Source: Ruminococcus sp. (GTDB lineage: Bacteria > Bacillota > Clostridia > Oscillospirales > Ruminococcaceae). From it: DNA of 64,000 bases. A model generated the notes under the pieces. That model did not search any database. It was not told where the DNA came from and saw nothing but the letters and a program-made list of their open reading frames with translations. Position numbers and translations under genes: made by a program. Numbering within the stretch: the first letter of the stretch is position 1; the number at the start of each line of letters is the position of its first letter. Where the stretch lies: positions 33,266-97,265 of the forward strand of contig JAETQO010000017.1 of the NCBI GenBank assembly GCA_021770655.1, given 5' to 3'. Positions 16,366-25,467 of this stretch are shown here, piece by piece.

Positions 16366-16755
16366 ATGTCATTCAAATTTGATAACCTGAAGAATAAGGC
16401 AGAAGAACTGTATGAAAAGGGTAAGGAAAAGGCTCACGAGATAAATGAATCCGAGCAGGCTCAGAAAGCCAAGAACAAAGCAGGCGAACTTTGGAAAAAA
16501 GGCAAAGAAAAGGCTCATGAAATAGGCGAAACGGAGCAGGCACAGAAAGTCAAGGGCAAGGCTGGAGAGCTTTGGGGAAAAGGCAAAGAAAAGGCTCATG
16601 AAATAGGCGAAACGGAGCAGGCTCAGAAAGTTAAGCACAAGGCGGAGAATATACTCGACAAGGGTATTGACAAGGCTGAAAATATTTATGAAAAGCACAA
16701 AGAAAGAAAAGAGGCAGAGGCTGAAAATACGCCTGCCGAGATCGAAGAAAAGTAA
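16366..16755 (+). CDS. 27-residue-repeat amphipathic helical protein
   Basis: The 129-residue protein is almost entirely charged helix. A unit of about 27 residues ([26 protein letters not shown]) occurs about three times, with a degenerate fourth ([19 protein letters not shown]). The repeat is also clear at DNA level (16482-16562 versus 16563-16643), pointing to recent tandem duplication. There is no signal peptide. The composition recalls LEA, CsbD or YtxH-type stress proteins, but no specific family is identified. GGAGG precedes the ATG. The first module of the upstream reading frame has similar composition, so the two may be related. Confidence 0.75.
   Translation: MSFKFDNLKNKAEELYEKGKEKAHEINESEQAQKAKNKAGELWKKGKEKAHEIGETEQAQKVKGKAGELWGKGKEKAHEIGETEQAQKVKHKAENILDKGIDKAENIYEKHKERKEAEAENTPAEIEEK
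16482..16643 (+). repeat. 81-bp tandem repeat within the helical protein gene
   Basis: Two adjacent 81-base units are nearly identical, differing at a few mostly silent positions, and each encodes one 27-residue helix repeat. Flanking units are more diverged. Confidence 0.8.
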
Positions 16756-16778
16756 GTTTTTATGAAAAAGGAAAGAGA

Positions 16779-17633
16779 ATGAGCAGTTTTATTGAAATAA
16801 AGGATCTGCGCTTTTCATATATTAACGATATGGAAGAACCGCCTGTAAAAACAGAGGTTCTCAAGGGCGTAAATCTGAATATAGAAAAAGGCGATTTTGT
16901 AGCGGTTCTGGGGCATAACGGTTCGGGAAAGTCCACTCTTGCTAAATGTATAAACGGCATAAATCTTCCCGAATCCGGCGCTGTGTATGTAGACGGTATG
17001 GACACGCTGGAGGAAAACAATCTTCTGCCAATCAGACAGAAGGTGGGAATGGTTTTTCAAAATCCCGACAATCAGATAGTGGCTACCATTGTTGAAGAGG
17101 ATGTGGCGTTCGCACTTGAGAATATGGGCGTTGAACCTAAGGAGATACGACAGAGGGTTGACGACGCTCTTAAAACAGTTGGTATGTATGAATACAGAAT
17201 GCACGCGCCTCATAAGCTTTCGGGCGGACAGAAGCAGAGAGTGGCTATTGCCGGAATAATTGCGATGCGCCCCGACTGTATTCTGTTGGACGAGCCGACG
17301 GCGATGCTCGACCCGCAGGGCAGAGCGGAGGTCATGAAGACCGTTAAGGAGCTTAACGCTCAGGGCGTTACTATTGTGTTTATTACTCACTATATGGATG
17401 AGGCGGCGCAGGCGCGCAGAGTTGTTGTCATTGACGGCGGAGAGATCATAATGGATAACGAGCCTGAAAAGATCTTCTCAAACGTTGAAACTATGAAAAA
17501 TCTGGGACTTGACGTTCCGCAGGTAACGGAGCTTGCGTGGGAGCTGAAAAAGGCAGGTTATGATATTTCTACGGAAATTATTTCCGAAGAAGAGTGCGCT
17601 CAGAAACTTTTTGAAATGCTGAAGGATAAATAA
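16779..17633 (+). CDS. ecfA1: Energy-coupling factor transporter ATPase EcfA1
   Basis: This is one of two ATPases of the group II ECF vitamin/metal transporter, which with EcfT powers interchangeable S-components. The 284-residue protein has Walker [12 protein letters not shown]-loop VFQNPDNQ, signature LSGGQKQR, Walker [16 protein letters not shown] and the switch histidine in FITHYMDEA. It is followed 21 bases later by ecfA2. The downstream order ecfA2-ecfT-truA is conserved in Firmicutes, but here ecfT is displaced and damaged. Confidence 0.95.
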   Translation: MSSFIEIKDLRFSYINDMEEPPVKTEVLKGVNLNIEKGDFVAVLGHNGSGKSTLAKCINGINLPESGAVYVDGMDTLEENNLLPIRQKVGMVFQNPDNQIVATIVEEDVAFALENMGVEPKEIRQRVDDALKTVGMYEYRMHAPHKLSGGQKQRVAIAGIIAMRPDCILLDEPTAMLDPQGRAEVMKTVKELNAQGVTIVFITHYMDEAAQARRVVVIDGGEIIMDNEPEKIFSNVETMKNLGLDVPQVTELAWELKKAGYDISTEIISEEECAQKLFEMLKDK

Positions 17634-17654
17634 TTTAGTTTAGAGGAAAATAAA

Positions 17655-18515
17655 ATGGCGGTTATAAAAACGGAAAACCTTACTTATGTTTACGGCGAGG
17701 GCACGCCCTTTCAGAAAACTGCCGTGGACAATGTCAATATAGAGATAGAAGACGGCGAAATGGTGGGTATCATCGGTCACACCGGCTCAGGAAAGTCTAC
17801 GCTTATTCAGCATTTCAACGGATTGCTGAAACCCACGTCGGGCAGTGTTTATGTTGACGGGGAGAGACTATGGGACGACAAAGCAAGACTTCGCCCTATA
17901 AGATTCAAGGTAGGACTTGTCTTTCAGTATCCGGAATATCAGCTCTTTGAAGAGACCTGTTACAAGGATATTGCTTTCGGTCCTAAAAATATGGGCATAA
18001 AGGAAGAGCTTATCGATAAGTATGTAAAGGAGGCCGCAAGAATGGTAGGGCTTTCGCCTGAAATTCTTGACAAGTCGCCCTTTGAACTATCGGGAGGACA
18101 GAAAAGGCGTGTGGCGATTGCAGGCGTAATGGCGATGAATCCCAAGGTGCTTATTCTGGACGAGCCGGCTTCAGGGCTTGACCCAAAGGGAAGAGAGCAG
18201 ATACTGGGTCTTATCAGAGAGTATCATCAGCAGATGAAGAACACGGTTCTGCTCGTTTCACATTCAATGGAGGACATTGCAAAGAACGCGTCCAAGATAC
18301 TTGTTATGAACGAGGCCAAGCTTTTCTGCTATGACGATACCGTTAAGGTTTTTCATCGTTCGCAGGAGCTTGAGGCTATGGGACTTGCAGTGCCGCAGGT
18401 GACAAGAGTGTTCAATCGTCTCAGGGCTATGGGCATAGATATTAAGGACGATGTTTATACAGTTGGCTATGCAAAAAAGCTTTTGCTTGATATGCTTACC
18501 AAAAAGGAGAAATAA
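17655..18515 (+). CDS. ecfA2: Energy-coupling factor transporter ATPase EcfA2
   Basis: This is the second ATPase of the ECF module. Of 286 residues it has Walker A IGHTGSGKST, Q-loop VFQYPEYQLFEET, signature LSGGQKRR, Walker B VLILDEPASGLDPKG and the switch histidine in VSHSMEDIA. The EYQLFEE motif is characteristic of EcfA2. Its TAA stop is followed directly by the ATG of an unrelated small membrane protein, where ecfT is normally found. Confidence 0.95.
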   Translation: MAVIKTENLTYVYGEGTPFQKTAVDNVNIEIEDGEMVGIIGHTGSGKSTLIQHFNGLLKPTSGSVYVDGERLWDDKARLRPIRFKVGLVFQYPEYQLFEETCYKDIAFGPKNMGIKEELIDKYVKEAARMVGLSPEILDKSPFELSGGQKRRVAIAGVMAMNPKVLILDEPASGLDPKGREQILGLIREYHQQMKNTVLLVSHSMEDIAKNASKILVMNEAKLFCYDDTVKVFHRSQELEAMGLAVPQVTRVFNRLRAMGIDIKDDVYTVGYAKKLLLDMLTKKEK

Positions 18516-18896
18516 ATGTCAAAAACGAGAAAAAGACTTATTCTGTTAGGAATTATTCTGATATTGATTCTTATTTGTACAATATTAATAATTTATGCAG
18601 TTCGGAAAGAGCGGGGAACAAAATTTCACGGCAATTGGTATAATGATGACAACACTGTCTATTTTAGCTGCAGCTATTGTAATGGTGATATAACATTTTC
18701 ATTCCATAAAGATAATGAGTTTAGATTATATGGACCTTGTTCATACGACAAGCATTCAATTTATGCAACAAATATGAATACTGAGACAGATATCAGAGAT
18801 TTTGAAATAGAATATGTCTTTAAAGGCGATACCCTTGACCTTACATACAACGGCAGGGAGTATTCATTAAGGCAACACCGCACAATTACCGCCTAA
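18516..18896 (+). CDS. Membrane-anchored hypothetical protein, C-terminus replaced by a repeat
   Basis: This 126-residue reading frame has one N-terminal membrane helix (residues 8-28) and a small outer beta-rich domain (KFHGNWYNDDNTVYFSCSYC). I do not recognise it; the layout recalls small lipocalin-like or copper-resistance-type folds. Residues up to about 117 are its own; from 18867 onward the frame reads into a repeat element, so the true C-terminus is probably lost. It starts immediately after the ecfA2 stop. Its place between ecfA2 and ecfT is unusual and suggests insertion or a false join. Confidence 0.6.
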   Translation: MSKTRKRLILLGIILILILICTILIIYAVRKERGTKFHGNWYNDDNTVYFSCSYCNGDITFSFHKDNEFRLYGPCSYDKHSIYATNMNTETDIRDFEIEYVFKGDTLDLTYNGREYSLRQHRTITA

Positions 18897-19002
18897 CGGC
18901 TTTGTGCACGTCTAACTTGCCAATTTTCCGTTATCTTGCACAGAAACTCCTTGAAAGACACAAGTATTCCTGCGTCGTTTCTATACAATCTAACGAAAAA
19001 TT
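18867..19002 (-). repeat. TTAAGG repeat element, partial copy A (reverse orientation)
   Basis: These 136 bases match the reverse complement of most of the intact element at 59911-60090, beginning with its end TTAAGGCAACACCGC. The match stops near 19002, about 45 bases before the other terminus. Immediately afterwards ecfT-coding sequence begins mid-gene. It shares a one-base deletion (GTTAGATTG) with the copy at 51136, so those two belong to one subgroup. Confidence 0.85.
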
Positions 19003-19050
19003 GCTTTTACGATCCTTACGTTTGTAATTTCGCGGATACCCGGAAAGCTG

Positions 19051-19659
19051 ATGAGAAAAAGCTTAAAGCCTATCGTGCCGATCATTATTTTTACGGCGGT
19101 TCTGAATCTGTTTTTTATTCGGACGGGTCATCCCTATTTTGAATGGAAATTCATAAAGATAACCGACGACGGAGTTAATACGGCTGTGTTTATGGTGATA
19201 AGAATAATCTGCCTTATCGTCGGTTCATCGCTTTTGACATACACAACTTCGCCTATCGACCTTACCGACGCTATTGAAAGACTACTATCGCCGTTGAAAA
19301 AGATCAAAGTGCCTGTTCACGAGCTTGCGATGATGATGACTATTGCACTCAGATTTATCCCTACGCTTATTGAGGAAACGGATAAAATAATGTCTGCGCA
19401 GAAAGCCAGGGGAGCGGATATGGAAACAGGCTCACTTATCCAGAAAGCGAAAGCGCTTATACCAATACTTATCCCGTTGTTTGTAGCTTCTTTCAGGCAC
19501 GCTGAGGAGCTTGCGCTGGCTATGGAATGCCGCTGTTATCACGGTGGAGAGGGCAGAACCAGAATGAAACAGCTTCATCTCGGAACAGTCGATCTTTACG
19601 GTTCGGTCTATTGCGTGATATTTCTTGCGGGCGTTATTGCAGTAAACCATATTGTGTAA
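19051..19659 (+). CDS. ecfT: Energy-coupling factor transmembrane protein EcfT, N-terminally truncated
   Basis: EcfT is the membrane scaffold joining the ATPases to S-components. Family-like sequence starts at about 19003 (AFTILTFVISRIPGKLMRKSLKPI) directly at the edge of a repeat, and an in-frame stop lies at 18991 inside that repeat. About 60-70 N-terminal residues, including the first membrane helices, are missing compared with the usual 265. The rest is intact, with the two Ala-Arg-Gly coupling regions SAQKARGADM and a variant second one, ECRCYHGGEGRT. ATG 19051 is the first available start, with a poor binding site. Function is doubtful unless the junction is an artefact. Confidence 0.8.
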   Translation: MRKSLKPIVPIIIFTAVLNLFFIRTGHPYFEWKFIKITDDGVNTAVFMVIRIICLIVGSSLLTYTTSPIDLTDAIERLLSPLKKIKVPVHELAMMMTIALRFIPTLIEETDKIMSAQKARGADMETGSLIQKAKALIPILIPLFVASFRHAEELALAMECRCYHGGEGRTRMKQLHLGTVDLYGSVYCVIFLAGVIAVNHIV

Positions 19660-19683
19660 AAATAAGGGAGATTTGACATATTG

Positions 19684-20433
19684 ATGAAAAATTTTCTGGT
19701 AAAAATAGCATATAACGGGTCGGCGTATCACGGCTTTCAGCGACAGAACAACTCGCTTGCCGTTCAGCAGGTTGTCGAGGAGGCTGTCGAGGCGCTTACC
19801 GGTCAGCGAGTAACCATCAACGGCTGTTCGCGTACGGACGCAGGAGTTCACGCAAGAGAGTTTTATTTCAGCTTTCCGACCGATTCCACGATTACCTGCC
19901 GCGGGATAGTTTTCGGGCTTAATTCAAGACTGCCCGACGATATTGCCGTGCTTAAATGCAAGGAAGTATCTCCTGATTTTCATGCAAGGTATATGTGCAG
20001 GGGTAAGGAATATGAATATATAGTGCATAACAGCGAGATAAAAAATCCGTTTTGCAAGGATACGGCTTACAGGAGCTGGTATCCTATCGACGAAGAAAAG
20101 CTTGACAAAGCGGCGCAGGATTTTGTAGGGACGCACGATTTCAAAGCGTTCTGTTCTGCGGACTGTGAAAAAGAAAACACAGTAAGGACGGTAAATTATT
20201 TTAATGTGAAAAGACAGGGAGACGTGGTGATCTTCACCGTATCAGGTGACGGATTTCTGTATAATATGGTCAGAATTATGGTAGGCACGCTCCTTTTTAT
20301 AAATGAAGGCAAGATCGGGGAGAATGATATTCCGAAGATATTGCAGTCAAGGGACAGGACTCTGGCGGGAAAAACCGTTCCTCCGCAGGGCTTGTACCTG
20401 AACAGGGTATATTACGATGAAGGATTTGAATAA
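19684..20433 (+). CDS. truA: tRNA pseudouridine(38-40) synthase TruA
   Basis: TruA isomerises uridines 38-40 in the tRNA anticodon arm. The 249-residue protein begins KNFLVKIAYNGSAYHGFQRQ and has the catalytic Asp in NGCSRTDAGVHAREF, then LNSRLPDDIAVL and the C-terminal NMVRIMVGTLL. ATG 19684 was chosen; TTG at 19681 is one codon earlier and slightly better spaced from AGGGAGA. It follows ecfT by 24 bases as in the standard ecf-truA order and overlaps the next gene by 17 bases. Confidence 0.95.
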   Translation: MKNFLVKIAYNGSAYHGFQRQNNSLAVQQVVEEAVEALTGQRVTINGCSRTDAGVHAREFYFSFPTDSTITCRGIVFGLNSRLPDDIAVLKCKEVSPDFHARYMCRGKEYEYIVHNSEIKNPFCKDTAYRSWYPIDEEKLDKAAQDFVGTHDFKAFCSADCEKENTVRTVNYFNVKRQGDVVIFTVSGDGFLYNMVRIMVGTLLFINEGKIGENDIPKILQSRDRTLAGKTVPPQGLYLNRVYYDEGFE

Positions 20434-21988
20434 ATTGAACGACAAAAGATCTAAGGGTAAAGGTAATAAAAAAGACGCTGTTCTGAAAGAGGAAAAGACC
20501 ATAAGAATAACCAAGGAGACCGAATTCGTTCAGCGTGATGAATTTCACGGCGCAGAGGAACCTCTGCCGAATGTTTCTCTCAGAGAAATAAAGCGTAAAA
20601 AGAGAGTTGAACAGAAAGCCGCTGAGCGAGAGCGTGAACAGGAACTGAAAAAGCAGGCGGAGGAATCGAGGAGCAAAATCGTTCTGAGCAGCAGCGAGGA
20701 CATTCCCGAGGAAAGCGAAGAAATCGTTTTTGAGGAAGGGCAGGAAGAAGAACCTGTAAAAGCAGAGAAAAAGGCTAAAAGGGCGGAGAAGAAAAAGAAA
20801 GCCGAAGAGGATTCCAACGTAACTGATATAAGAGCGGCGCGTAAAAAAGAAAAGCAGAAAAAACGTATACGGAAGTTTATCGTGCTTGGAGTAGTTGCGG
20901 CGTTCGGAGTGTCGGTTTATGCGACAAAGGACATATGGGTTCCTAAATTGGAGGGAATTTTAGATAAGCCTCATGCGACGATAATAAACGACGGAAAAAC
21001 CGAAAGCGGTAATTTTCCTTTGACCTTTGACGAAAGCTCGGTAAATGTTATAAAAAGCCTTACCGATTCTGTCATGAGGATCGACGACAGACATATCGTG
21101 TTCTATGACGAGGCTGGTGAGGAAATCTCAAACAGTTCTCACAGCTTTGCTCACCCCGTGGCAAGAGTTTCGGGAAAGCGTGTGCTTGCGTATGACAGCG
21201 GCGGAAATTCCTTTGTGGTAATGAACAAAAAGGGTGAGATCTACAGCAAGGAAACGGAAAGTGCGATTTTGCTGGCGGAGATCGCACCCAACAGCAGTGT
21301 AGCGGTCGTTACTCAGACAGAAAAGTATGCGGCGGTGTTGACGGTTTATGATTCTTCCGGAGCGGAGATATATCAGTGGTGCAGTACGCGCAGGATTCTT
21401 GATATATCCTTTACCGAAGACGGAAGCGGCTGTTATATTTCTACTTTCAGCAGTAAGGGAGGATCTTTGAAATCCGTAATACATTATGTAAGCTTTGACA
21501 GTACGGAGGAGCTTATGAAGAGCGAGACTCTTGAAACTCTTGCCGTTGCAGTAGAGCGAAACGACAACGGCGATTACTGGGTTGTCGGAGATACTTGTTT
21601 CTATAAGCTTGACAGCGACGGTAAAATTCTGTTACAATATGAATACCCCGGCGAACTTTCGGACTATGCGCTGAGCGAAACAACGGCAAGCGTGGCGTTT
21701 GACGGGATTCAGAGAAAGACTGGTTCTCTGGCTATATTCCGTTCGGATTCTGAAGATAATAATCCCTCGAATGTAGTGTATACACAGAGCGGCTTGCCTA
21801 AGAAGCTGGCGGTTTACAATAAAAAGATAATTCTGCTCAGCGAGGACGACATTGAAGCATACGACAGCTCGGGAAATCTGCTGGCGACGGCGGCTGTGTC
21901 CTCTGAGTATCTTGATTTTGCTTATCTTAACGACAGCATTTATTTCCTGGGATTAAAAGAGATAAACAAGATAGGATTTGAAACCTGA
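20417..21988 (+). CDS. DUF5711 family membrane protein
   Basis: The 523-residue protein has a highly charged cytoplasmic N-terminus (residues 1-150, rich in K and E with coiled-coil character), one membrane helix at about 152-170 (FIVLGVVAAFGVSVYA), and an outer domain of repeated beta blades with YDSSG- and DSDGK-type turns, consistent with a beta-propeller. This layout fits DUF5711, seen in Ruminococcaceae and of unknown function. It starts inside truA, 17 bases before that gene ends, and the CvpA gene follows directly, suggesting an envelope-related operon. Confidence 0.75.
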   Translation: MKDLNKLNDKRSKGKGNKKDAVLKEEKTIRITKETEFVQRDEFHGAEEPLPNVSLREIKRKKRVEQKAAEREREQELKKQAEESRSKIVLSSSEDIPEESEEIVFEEGQEEEPVKAEKKAKRAEKKKKAEEDSNVTDIRAARKKEKQKKRIRKFIVLGVVAAFGVSVYATKDIWVPKLEGILDKPHATIINDGKTESGNFPLTFDESSVNVIKSLTDSVMRIDDRHIVFYDEAGEEISNSSHSFAHPVARVSGKRVLAYDSGGNSFVVMNKKGEIYSKETESAILLAEIAPNSSVAVVTQTEKYAAVLTVYDSSGAEIYQWCSTRRILDISFTEDGSGCYISTFSSKGGSLKSVIHYVSFDSTEELMKSETLETLAVAVERNDNGDYWVVGDTCFYKLDSDGKILLQYEYPGELSDYALSETTASVAFDGIQRKTGSLAIFRSDSEDNNPSNVVYTQSGLPKKLAVYNKKIILLSEDDIEAYDSSGNLLATAAVSSEYLDFAYLNDSIYFLGLKEINKIGFET

Positions 21989-22004
21989 CGAAAGGCAGGG
22001 CTAT

Positions 22005-22883
22005 ATGGCTTTAATGTTTGACGGCGCAGTCGTGATAATACTGATCGTTACTGCGCTGATGGGATATTGCAGGGGCTTTGTGAGATATGTTATCGCAATG
22101 CTCGGCACTGTAGCGGCGGTTGCGGCGGCGTTTGTGATCGCAGGGCTTGCCTCGGAGAACGTTTATAATAAGTATGTAAAAACAGAAATGATCGCCGCTC
22201 TTGAAAGTGCGGTGGATAAAGCAGACGTTATCGGAATTGTGAGAAACGAGCTTGCTGATGAGGGCGTCACTGCTGAGATCTCCGACGAGGAAATAAAAAG
22301 TATGCTTTCCGATGTTGGAAGTCTTGCGGATAACGCCGAGAAACTGTTGCTTTCCAAAGGTGCCGGACAGGATGCGGCACAGGAAAAAGGCGAGGAGCTT
22401 TCAGATTATCTTCGAAGCGTTATGCCGGAGAAGCTCAGTGAAAAGCTAGAGGGTCATAAGGCAGGCAAAACTTTTACAAGCGCAGTAAGGTTTGGAGAGA
22501 ATCAGCTTGAAGAAACCCTTAGAGCCGTGTCCGAAGGCGGACGAAGCGGAGCGGAGTATCTGGAAAAGAACGTTGTAAGGCCGGTCGCTCTTACATTCAT
22601 AAGAATTGCAGTGTTCGTTATAAGCTTTGTGCTTATAGATATAGTGATAAAGCTGATACTTTTGGTTTCGGGTATTTTCACCGGAATGCCTGCACTTTCG
22701 GCGGCAAACCGTTTCGGCGGTATGGCATTAGGACTGGTCAAGGGTATGCTGTATATTACGCTTATAGCATTTCTTGTATGTCTGGTCATCAACACTACCG
22801 GCGACAGCCTTGCAGAGCTAAACAGCAGAATGTGCGAAAGCACATATCTTTTCAAATATTTCTTTGATGTATTATATAAGTAA
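22005..22883 (+). CDS. CvpA family membrane protein
   Basis: The 292-residue protein has the CvpA N-terminal signature FDGAVVIILIVTALMGYCRGFVRYV with hydrophobic segments, a soluble helical middle (residues about 55-190) and further membrane helices at the end (FIRIAVFVISFVLIDIVIKL). CvpA proteins are linked to colicin V export in E. coli and to envelope integrity more widely; the mechanism is unclear. ATG 22005 is taken as the start after AAAGGCAGGG; 22014 is also possible. It follows DUF5711 by 16 bases. Confidence 0.8.
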   Translation: MALMFDGAVVIILIVTALMGYCRGFVRYVIAMLGTVAAVAAAFVIAGLASENVYNKYVKTEMIAALESAVDKADVIGIVRNELADEGVTAEISDEEIKSMLSDVGSLADNAEKLLLSKGAGQDAAQEKGEELSDYLRSVMPEKLSEKLEGHKAGKTFTSAVRFGENQLEETLRAVSEGGRSGAEYLEKNVVRPVALTFIRIAVFVISFVLIDIVIKLILLVSGIFTGMPALSAANRFGGMALGLVKGMLYITLIAFLVCLVINTTGDSLAELNSRMCESTYLFKYFFDVLYK

Positions 22884-22895
22884 CGACAAGGGATG

Positions 22896-22973
22896 CGCTG
22901 ATTAAAGCGAAGCGTATCAAATTCAGCCGCGTAAGTTTCTGTATTGAACGGGGCAATTTTGATTTAATCAGCG
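22896..22973. repeat. Short inverted-repeat unit between cvpA and the clpE-like gene
   Basis: The arms CGCTGATTAAA (22896-22906) and TTTAATCAGCG (22963-22973) are perfect complements around a 56-base centre. It fills nearly the whole gap between two genes and has no T-run, so a terminator is less likely than a small non-coding repeat. No second copy was found in this window. Confidence 0.5.
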
Positions 22974-23002
22974 TTTCCAAGTAAGGAAAGGAGCAGTTTA
23001 TT

Positions 23003-25285
23003 ATGCTAATGTGTTCGAGATGTAAAAAACGGCCTGCGGTTGTTTTTATTTCGCAGATGAACGCTAAAGACCCCACGCAGAAGCACAACGAGGGACTTTG
23101 TCTCGTCTGCGCCAAAGAATTGGGGATCTCACAAGTAGACGACTATATGAAATCCATGGGTATTTCAGAGGACGATCTTGAGGCAATGACCAATCAGCTT
23201 ATGGACGTTGCCGACGGAGAAGATTTTGAACCCGGCGGAAGCGGAACAATGCCGAATTTTCTGAGCAATCTTTTTGGCTCCGACGCGGGAAATATGCTGG
23301 GCAATCTGGCAGGGAATCTGAAAAATCCGGATAGCGGCAATAAGGAAAAGGAAGAAAAGGGCGACAAGAAGAAAAAGCTTAAGTACCTTAACAATTACTG
23401 TACCAATCTTACACAGAGGGCAAGAGAGGGAAAGCTTGACAATATCGTCGGAAGAGATAAGGAAATATCACGGGTCATTCATATCCTTTCAAGACGGCAG
23501 AAAAACAATCCGTGTCTGATAGGCGAGCCTGGTGTAGGTAAAACCGCTATTGCCGAGGGTATCGCACAGAAAATCGTGGGAGGAGACGTTCCTTTCCATA
23601 TAAAGGATAAGGAGCTGTATCTGCTTGACTTGACTGCTCTTGTTGCGGGAACTCAGTTCAGAGGACAGTTTGAGAGCCGATGCAAAGGGCTTGTGGAAGA
23701 GGTCAAGGCTCAGGGAAATGTCATACTCTTTATTGACGAGGTGCACACTCTTGTGGGTACGGGAGATTCAGAGGGTACAATGAACGCCGCAAACATTCTG
23801 AAACCGTCTCTTTCAAGAGGAGAGATACAGGTCATCGGAGCGACTACCTTTAAAGAATACAGAAAGTATATCGAAAAGGATTCCGCTCTCGAAAGACGTT
23901 TTCAGCCTGTTACCGTGAGTGAGCCTACTGTAGAAGATACGGTCACTGTGCTTGAGGGCATAAGGAAATATTATGAGGATTTCCACCGTGTAAAGGTCTC
24001 AGACGAAACTCTGAGGGAATGTGCTGTGCTGTCCGAGAGATATATCAACGACAGGTTTTTGCCCGATAAGGCGATTGATCTGCTGGACGAGGCGTGTGCC
24101 TGCACCAGTATCAGAACTCCGGAGATCGAGGAATTTGATAAGCTCAACGATGATCTGAAGGTTCATGAAAAGCTTGTTGAGGATCAGGAGCAGACGGAAA
24201 GCCCCGATTATGAGATGATCGCTACCGAAAAGGGCGCAATACTGAGGATTCAGAACAGGCTCAAGGAAGTCGAGGAAACACTTAAAAATGTTTATGTTAC
24301 CGATGAAGATCTTTCAAAGGTTATTGAGCTTTGGACGGGTATTCCCGCAAATAAGATTGCTCAGTCTGAGTATGACAAGATAAAGAATCTGAAAGAGGCT
24401 CTGTCAAAGAGGGTCATCGGGCAGGACGAGGCTGTAGAAAAGGTGTCGAAGGCGATAAAGCGTACAAGAGTACAGCTTTCAAAGCGCCGCAGACCTGCGT
24501 CGTTCATTTTTGTCGGACCTACAGGCGTCGGAAAGACAGAACTTGTCAAGGTTCTCGGCGAGGAGCTTTTCGATGCGACCGAACCGCTTATCAGAGTGGA
24601 TATGACCGAGTTTATGGAGAAGCACTCAGTGTCGAAGCTTATCGGTTCGCCTCCGGGCTATGTGGGCTTTGATGAGGCGGGACAGCTTACCGAAAAGGTT
24701 CGCCGCCGACCGTATTCTGTCGTACTTTTCGATGAGATAGAAAAGGCTCACCCCGATGTAATGAACATTCTGCTCCAGATACTGGACGAAGGCAGGATAA
24801 ACGATTCTCAGGGAAGAAGCGTTTCCTTTGAAAATACGGTTATAGTTATGACTTCAAATGCAGGTTCTGCCGATAAGGATACGGGAGTAGGCTTTAACAA
24901 GACAGATAACGAGATAGCCAAGGACAAAGCGATGAAGGCTCTTAAAGAATTCCTCAGACCGGAATTTCTCGGCAGAGTTGACGAGATCGTTGTGTTTAAC
25001 AGGCTCACCGAGGAAAATTATGCAGGCATTGCAGGTCTTATGCTTGATGAAATGAAAGCGTCGCTGGAAGAAAAGCATATTTCCCTCAGCTATACCGACG
25101 AGGCTTTGAAGGTCATTGCTCATAAGTCATACAACAGTAAGTTGGGTGCAAGAGATATTCGCCGCGTTATCAAAAATGAGGTAGAGGATAAGATCGCCGG
25201 ACTGCTTATCGATAAGGGCGAAGGCTCGGTAAGCGCTATCGCTGTCGGTGCTGAAAACGGCGAACTGAAAGCGGACGCCTTGTAA
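23003..25285 (+). CDS. ClpE-type ATP-dependent Clp protease ATP-binding subunit
   Basis: The 760-residue class I Clp/Hsp100 ATPase starts with a four-cysteine zinc finger (CSRCKKRP ... CLVCAK), a ClpE/McsA-type feature, instead of a ClpC repeat domain. Two AAA+ modules follow: Walker [14 protein letters not shown] near residue 174 and [10 protein letters not shown] near 505, with Walker B pairs LFIDEVHTL and [14 protein letters not shown] loop (TGVGFNK) fits ClpP binding. It should unfold damaged proteins for ClpP. No CtsR operator (heptad direct repeats) is evident upstream; an inverted-repeat unit lies there instead. Confidence 0.9.
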   Translation: MLMCSRCKKRPAVVFISQMNAKDPTQKHNEGLCLVCAKELGISQVDDYMKSMGISEDDLEAMTNQLMDVADGEDFEPGGSGTMPNFLSNLFGSDAGNMLGNLAGNLKNPDSGNKEKEEKGDKKKKLKYLNNYCTNLTQRAREGKLDNIVGRDKEISRVIHILSRRQKNNPCLIGEPGVGKTAIAEGIAQKIVGGDVPFHIKDKELYLLDLTALVAGTQFRGQFESRCKGLVEEVKAQGNVILFIDEVHTLVGTGDSEGTMNAANILKPSLSRGEIQVIGATTFKEYRKYIEKDSALERRFQPVTVSEPTVEDTVTVLEGIRKYYEDFHRVKVSDETLRECAVLSERYINDRFLPDKAIDLLDEACACTSIRTPEIEEFDKLNDDLKVHEKLVEDQEQTESPDYEMIATEKGAILRIQNRLKEVEETLKNVYVTDEDLSKVIELWTGIPANKIAQSEYDKIKNLKEALSKRVIGQDEAVEKVSKAIKRTRVQLSKRRRPASFIFVGPTGVGKTELVKVLGEELFDATEPLIRVDMTEFMEKHSVSKLIGSPPGYVGFDEAGQLTEKVRRRPYSVVLFDEIEKAHPDVMNILLQILDEGRINDSQGRSVSFENTVIVMTSNAGSADKDTGVGFNKTDNEIAKDKAMKALKEFLRPEFLGRVDEIVVFNRLTEENYAGIAGLMLDEMKASLEEKHISLSYTDEALKVIAHKSYNSKLGARDIRRVIKNEVEDKIAGLLIDKGEGSVSAIAVGAENGELKADAL

Positions 25286-25356
25286 AACTGCTGTATCGTG
25301 CCGAAAAGCACGGGAACGGCGCAGGTATCGTTCAGGTAAAAAATAATAAAAAATAC

Positions 25357-25385
25357 TTGATTTTTTTGACGGTATGTTATATAAT
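25357..25385 (+). promoter_or_regulatory. pgk promoter
   Basis: TTGATT (25357-25362) and TATAAT (25380-25385) are 17 bases apart, leaving a leader of roughly 75 bases before the pgk start. Confidence 0.65.
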
Positions 25386-25467
25386 AAAGGTAAGGTTGTT
25401 AATTTTGTAACAACAGGAAATTTTATCGGGCTTTCCCGAAATATTATTATGAGAGGATGTCTTTAAA

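Noticed and set aside
16378..16660. Possible CRISPR-like direct repeats
   Set aside because: The repeats are adjacent 81-base coding units without spacers, in frame with a protein gene.
12097..16755. The accessory run as a complete defence island
   Set aside because: None of the genes is a recognised nuclease, restriction, CRISPR, CBASS or Abi component.
18867..19002. The element as a known insertion sequence or group II intron
   Set aside because: It has no transposase or reverse transcriptase and is only 180 bases when intact; only a MITE-like label is supported.
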